From: Desulfocapsa sp.
Lineage (GTDB): Bacteria; Desulfobacterota; Desulfobulbia; Desulfobulbales; Desulfocapsaceae
DNA: 6,471 nucleotides
Assembly (NCBI GenBank): GCA_029935135.1
Contig: JAOZKX010000125.1
Location: forward strand, 1-6,471
Direction: 5' to 3'
A program made the position numbers and the translations under genes. Under the pieces are notes generated by a model. That model saw only the letters and a list, made by a program, of their open reading frames with translations, made no database searches and was not told the origin of the DNA. Shown here one piece after another: positions 5,741 through 6,471 of the stretch (position 1 is its first letter; each line of letters begins with the position of its first letter).

Positions 5741-6471
5741 TTATGAAAAAGTAATAAACTTCGGTTCAGGAGACAGATTCTTTACCCGATGCTCCCACAG
5801 AGGACACTGTTTACGGATACATTCCTTATTGATCAAATATTGTTCACAGTGAATCTTCTCTTCAATGACCAGAGGCACAGAGAGCATCTCTGCTGAAAGT
5901 CGAGCCGTTTCCGTAAGGGCAAGCCATGTTTCCCGCTGGCAACAGCGCCCCCCACGATACTCTGCAATAACAGTGAGCACCTTGGCACTAAAAGACTGGG
6001 CAGTCTGTCTTGGTGAAGGAGTTAGAGGTGTGGCAGCGAGAATGGTTGAAACCGCAATCCCTGCCCCCACAGCGGCCCCGCAGGCACCCCAGAATCCGCA
6101 GACGCCTCCGGGAATATCTCCCCCTCTGCTGATACCGGTAAGAATGGCTTCTTTTTTAATCTCTCCACCATTATTTCGATAACAGGCAAGAATCACCCCC
6201 GGGATCATGGCATGATGTTCAGGACCGTGCATGGGGATTGCCGGATGACTGCGAATCAGCTTGAGCAGACGAATAAGATCTTTCTCTTCGGTGCCACTGC
6301 AAATGGCCTTGATCACCTCAATCCCATTTTCCCGATGACAGCTATCACAGACAAAATGCTCCTGCTCACAACAAGCATTGGCCGGCAGCTGGCGCCCACA
6401 GTAACTGCAGGCCATCTCATGTCTTTCTGTAAAATAATGCAGTTCCTCACCACACACCATACAGCCTTCAC
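5741..6471 (-). CDS. DUF5714 cysteine-rich protein (start outside window)
   Basis: The minus-strand frame is open to the window edge. The ATG at 6460 is unlikely to be the start because the codons before it read EGC and complete a CxxC pair (CMVC). 242 residues are visible, with no signal peptide or membrane helix in the visible part. Counting from the first full codon, a zinc-ribbon-like head has C3/C6, C21/C24, C33/C34 and C41/C44 with H45. MHGPEHH lies at 80-86, the glycine-cysteine core GGVCGFWGACGAAVGAG at 121-137, GGRCCQRE at 173-180, and C208, C217 and C222 in a C-terminal knuckle (KECIRKQCPLW). This order matches DUF5714 proteins of anaerobic bacteria and archaea, whose role is not established to my knowledge; metal or iron-sulfur binding is likely. 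The LolA-like gene starts 23 nt after its TAA, so they are probably co-transcribed. Confidence 0.82.
   Translation of the reverse strand, partial: EGCMVCGEELHYFTERHEMACSYCGRQLPANACCEQEHFVCDSCHRENGIEVIKAICSGTEEKDLIRLLKLIRSHPAIPMHGPEHHAMIPGVILACYRNNGGEIKKEAILTGISRGGDIPGGVCGFWGACGAAVGAGIAVSTILAATPLTPSPRQTAQSFSAKVLTVIAEYRGGRCCQRETWLALTETARLSAEMLSVPLVIEEKIHCEQYLINKECIRKQCPLWEHRVKNLSPEPKFITFS

Overview
The window looks like chromosome from a Gram-negative, probably anaerobic bacterium, most likely a Desulfobulbales-type deltaproteobacterium. This rests on protein style and is an inference: a DUF5714 cysteine-rich protein (common in strict anaerobes), a LolA-like/outer-membrane-barrel pair, and a secreted protein with calcium-loop repeats and a dockerin-like C-terminus. 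Base composition looks moderate and even. I see no tRNA, rRNA, CRISPR array, transposase or phage gene.

Left half (+ strand, 1-3220): the C-terminal 151 codons of an unrecognised protein are followed, after a short gap, by a large secreted protein of about 900 residues. It carries a signal peptide, a chitobiase-C-terminal-like beta domain, two separate clusters of thrombospondin type 3 calcium loops, an unassigned ~290-residue region between them, an Ig-like domain and one dockerin-like EF-hand loop. The two genes may be co-transcribed. Just past the stop of the large gene the DNA still encodes, in other frames, what looks like the lost second half of the dockerin-like module.

Middle (3221-3718): convergent intergenic DNA with a long imperfect inverted repeat (3385-3441). 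It also holds a 39-residue gene on the minus strand (3482-3601) with a histidine-glycine N-terminus and one membrane helix. That gene has a strong ribosome binding site, a 9-bp GNRA-tetraloop hairpin in its leader and a possible terminator hairpin directly after its stop.

Right half (- strand, 6471-3719): three closely spaced genes read leftward and probably form an operon: a DUF5714 cysteine-rich protein (start beyond the window), a periplasmic LolA-like protein (PF17131 type) and an outer-membrane beta-barrel protein. From what is known of PF17131 proteins, the last two are expected to work with an RND/MMPL-type exporter, the LolA-like protein carrying a hydrophobic substrate across the periplasm to the barrel. 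No such transporter lies in this window. The link to DUF5714 and to the small membrane protein is suggested only by position. No finding here proves a new system; the best leads are the small His/Gly membrane protein with its structured leader and the DUF5714-LolA-like-barrel grouping.
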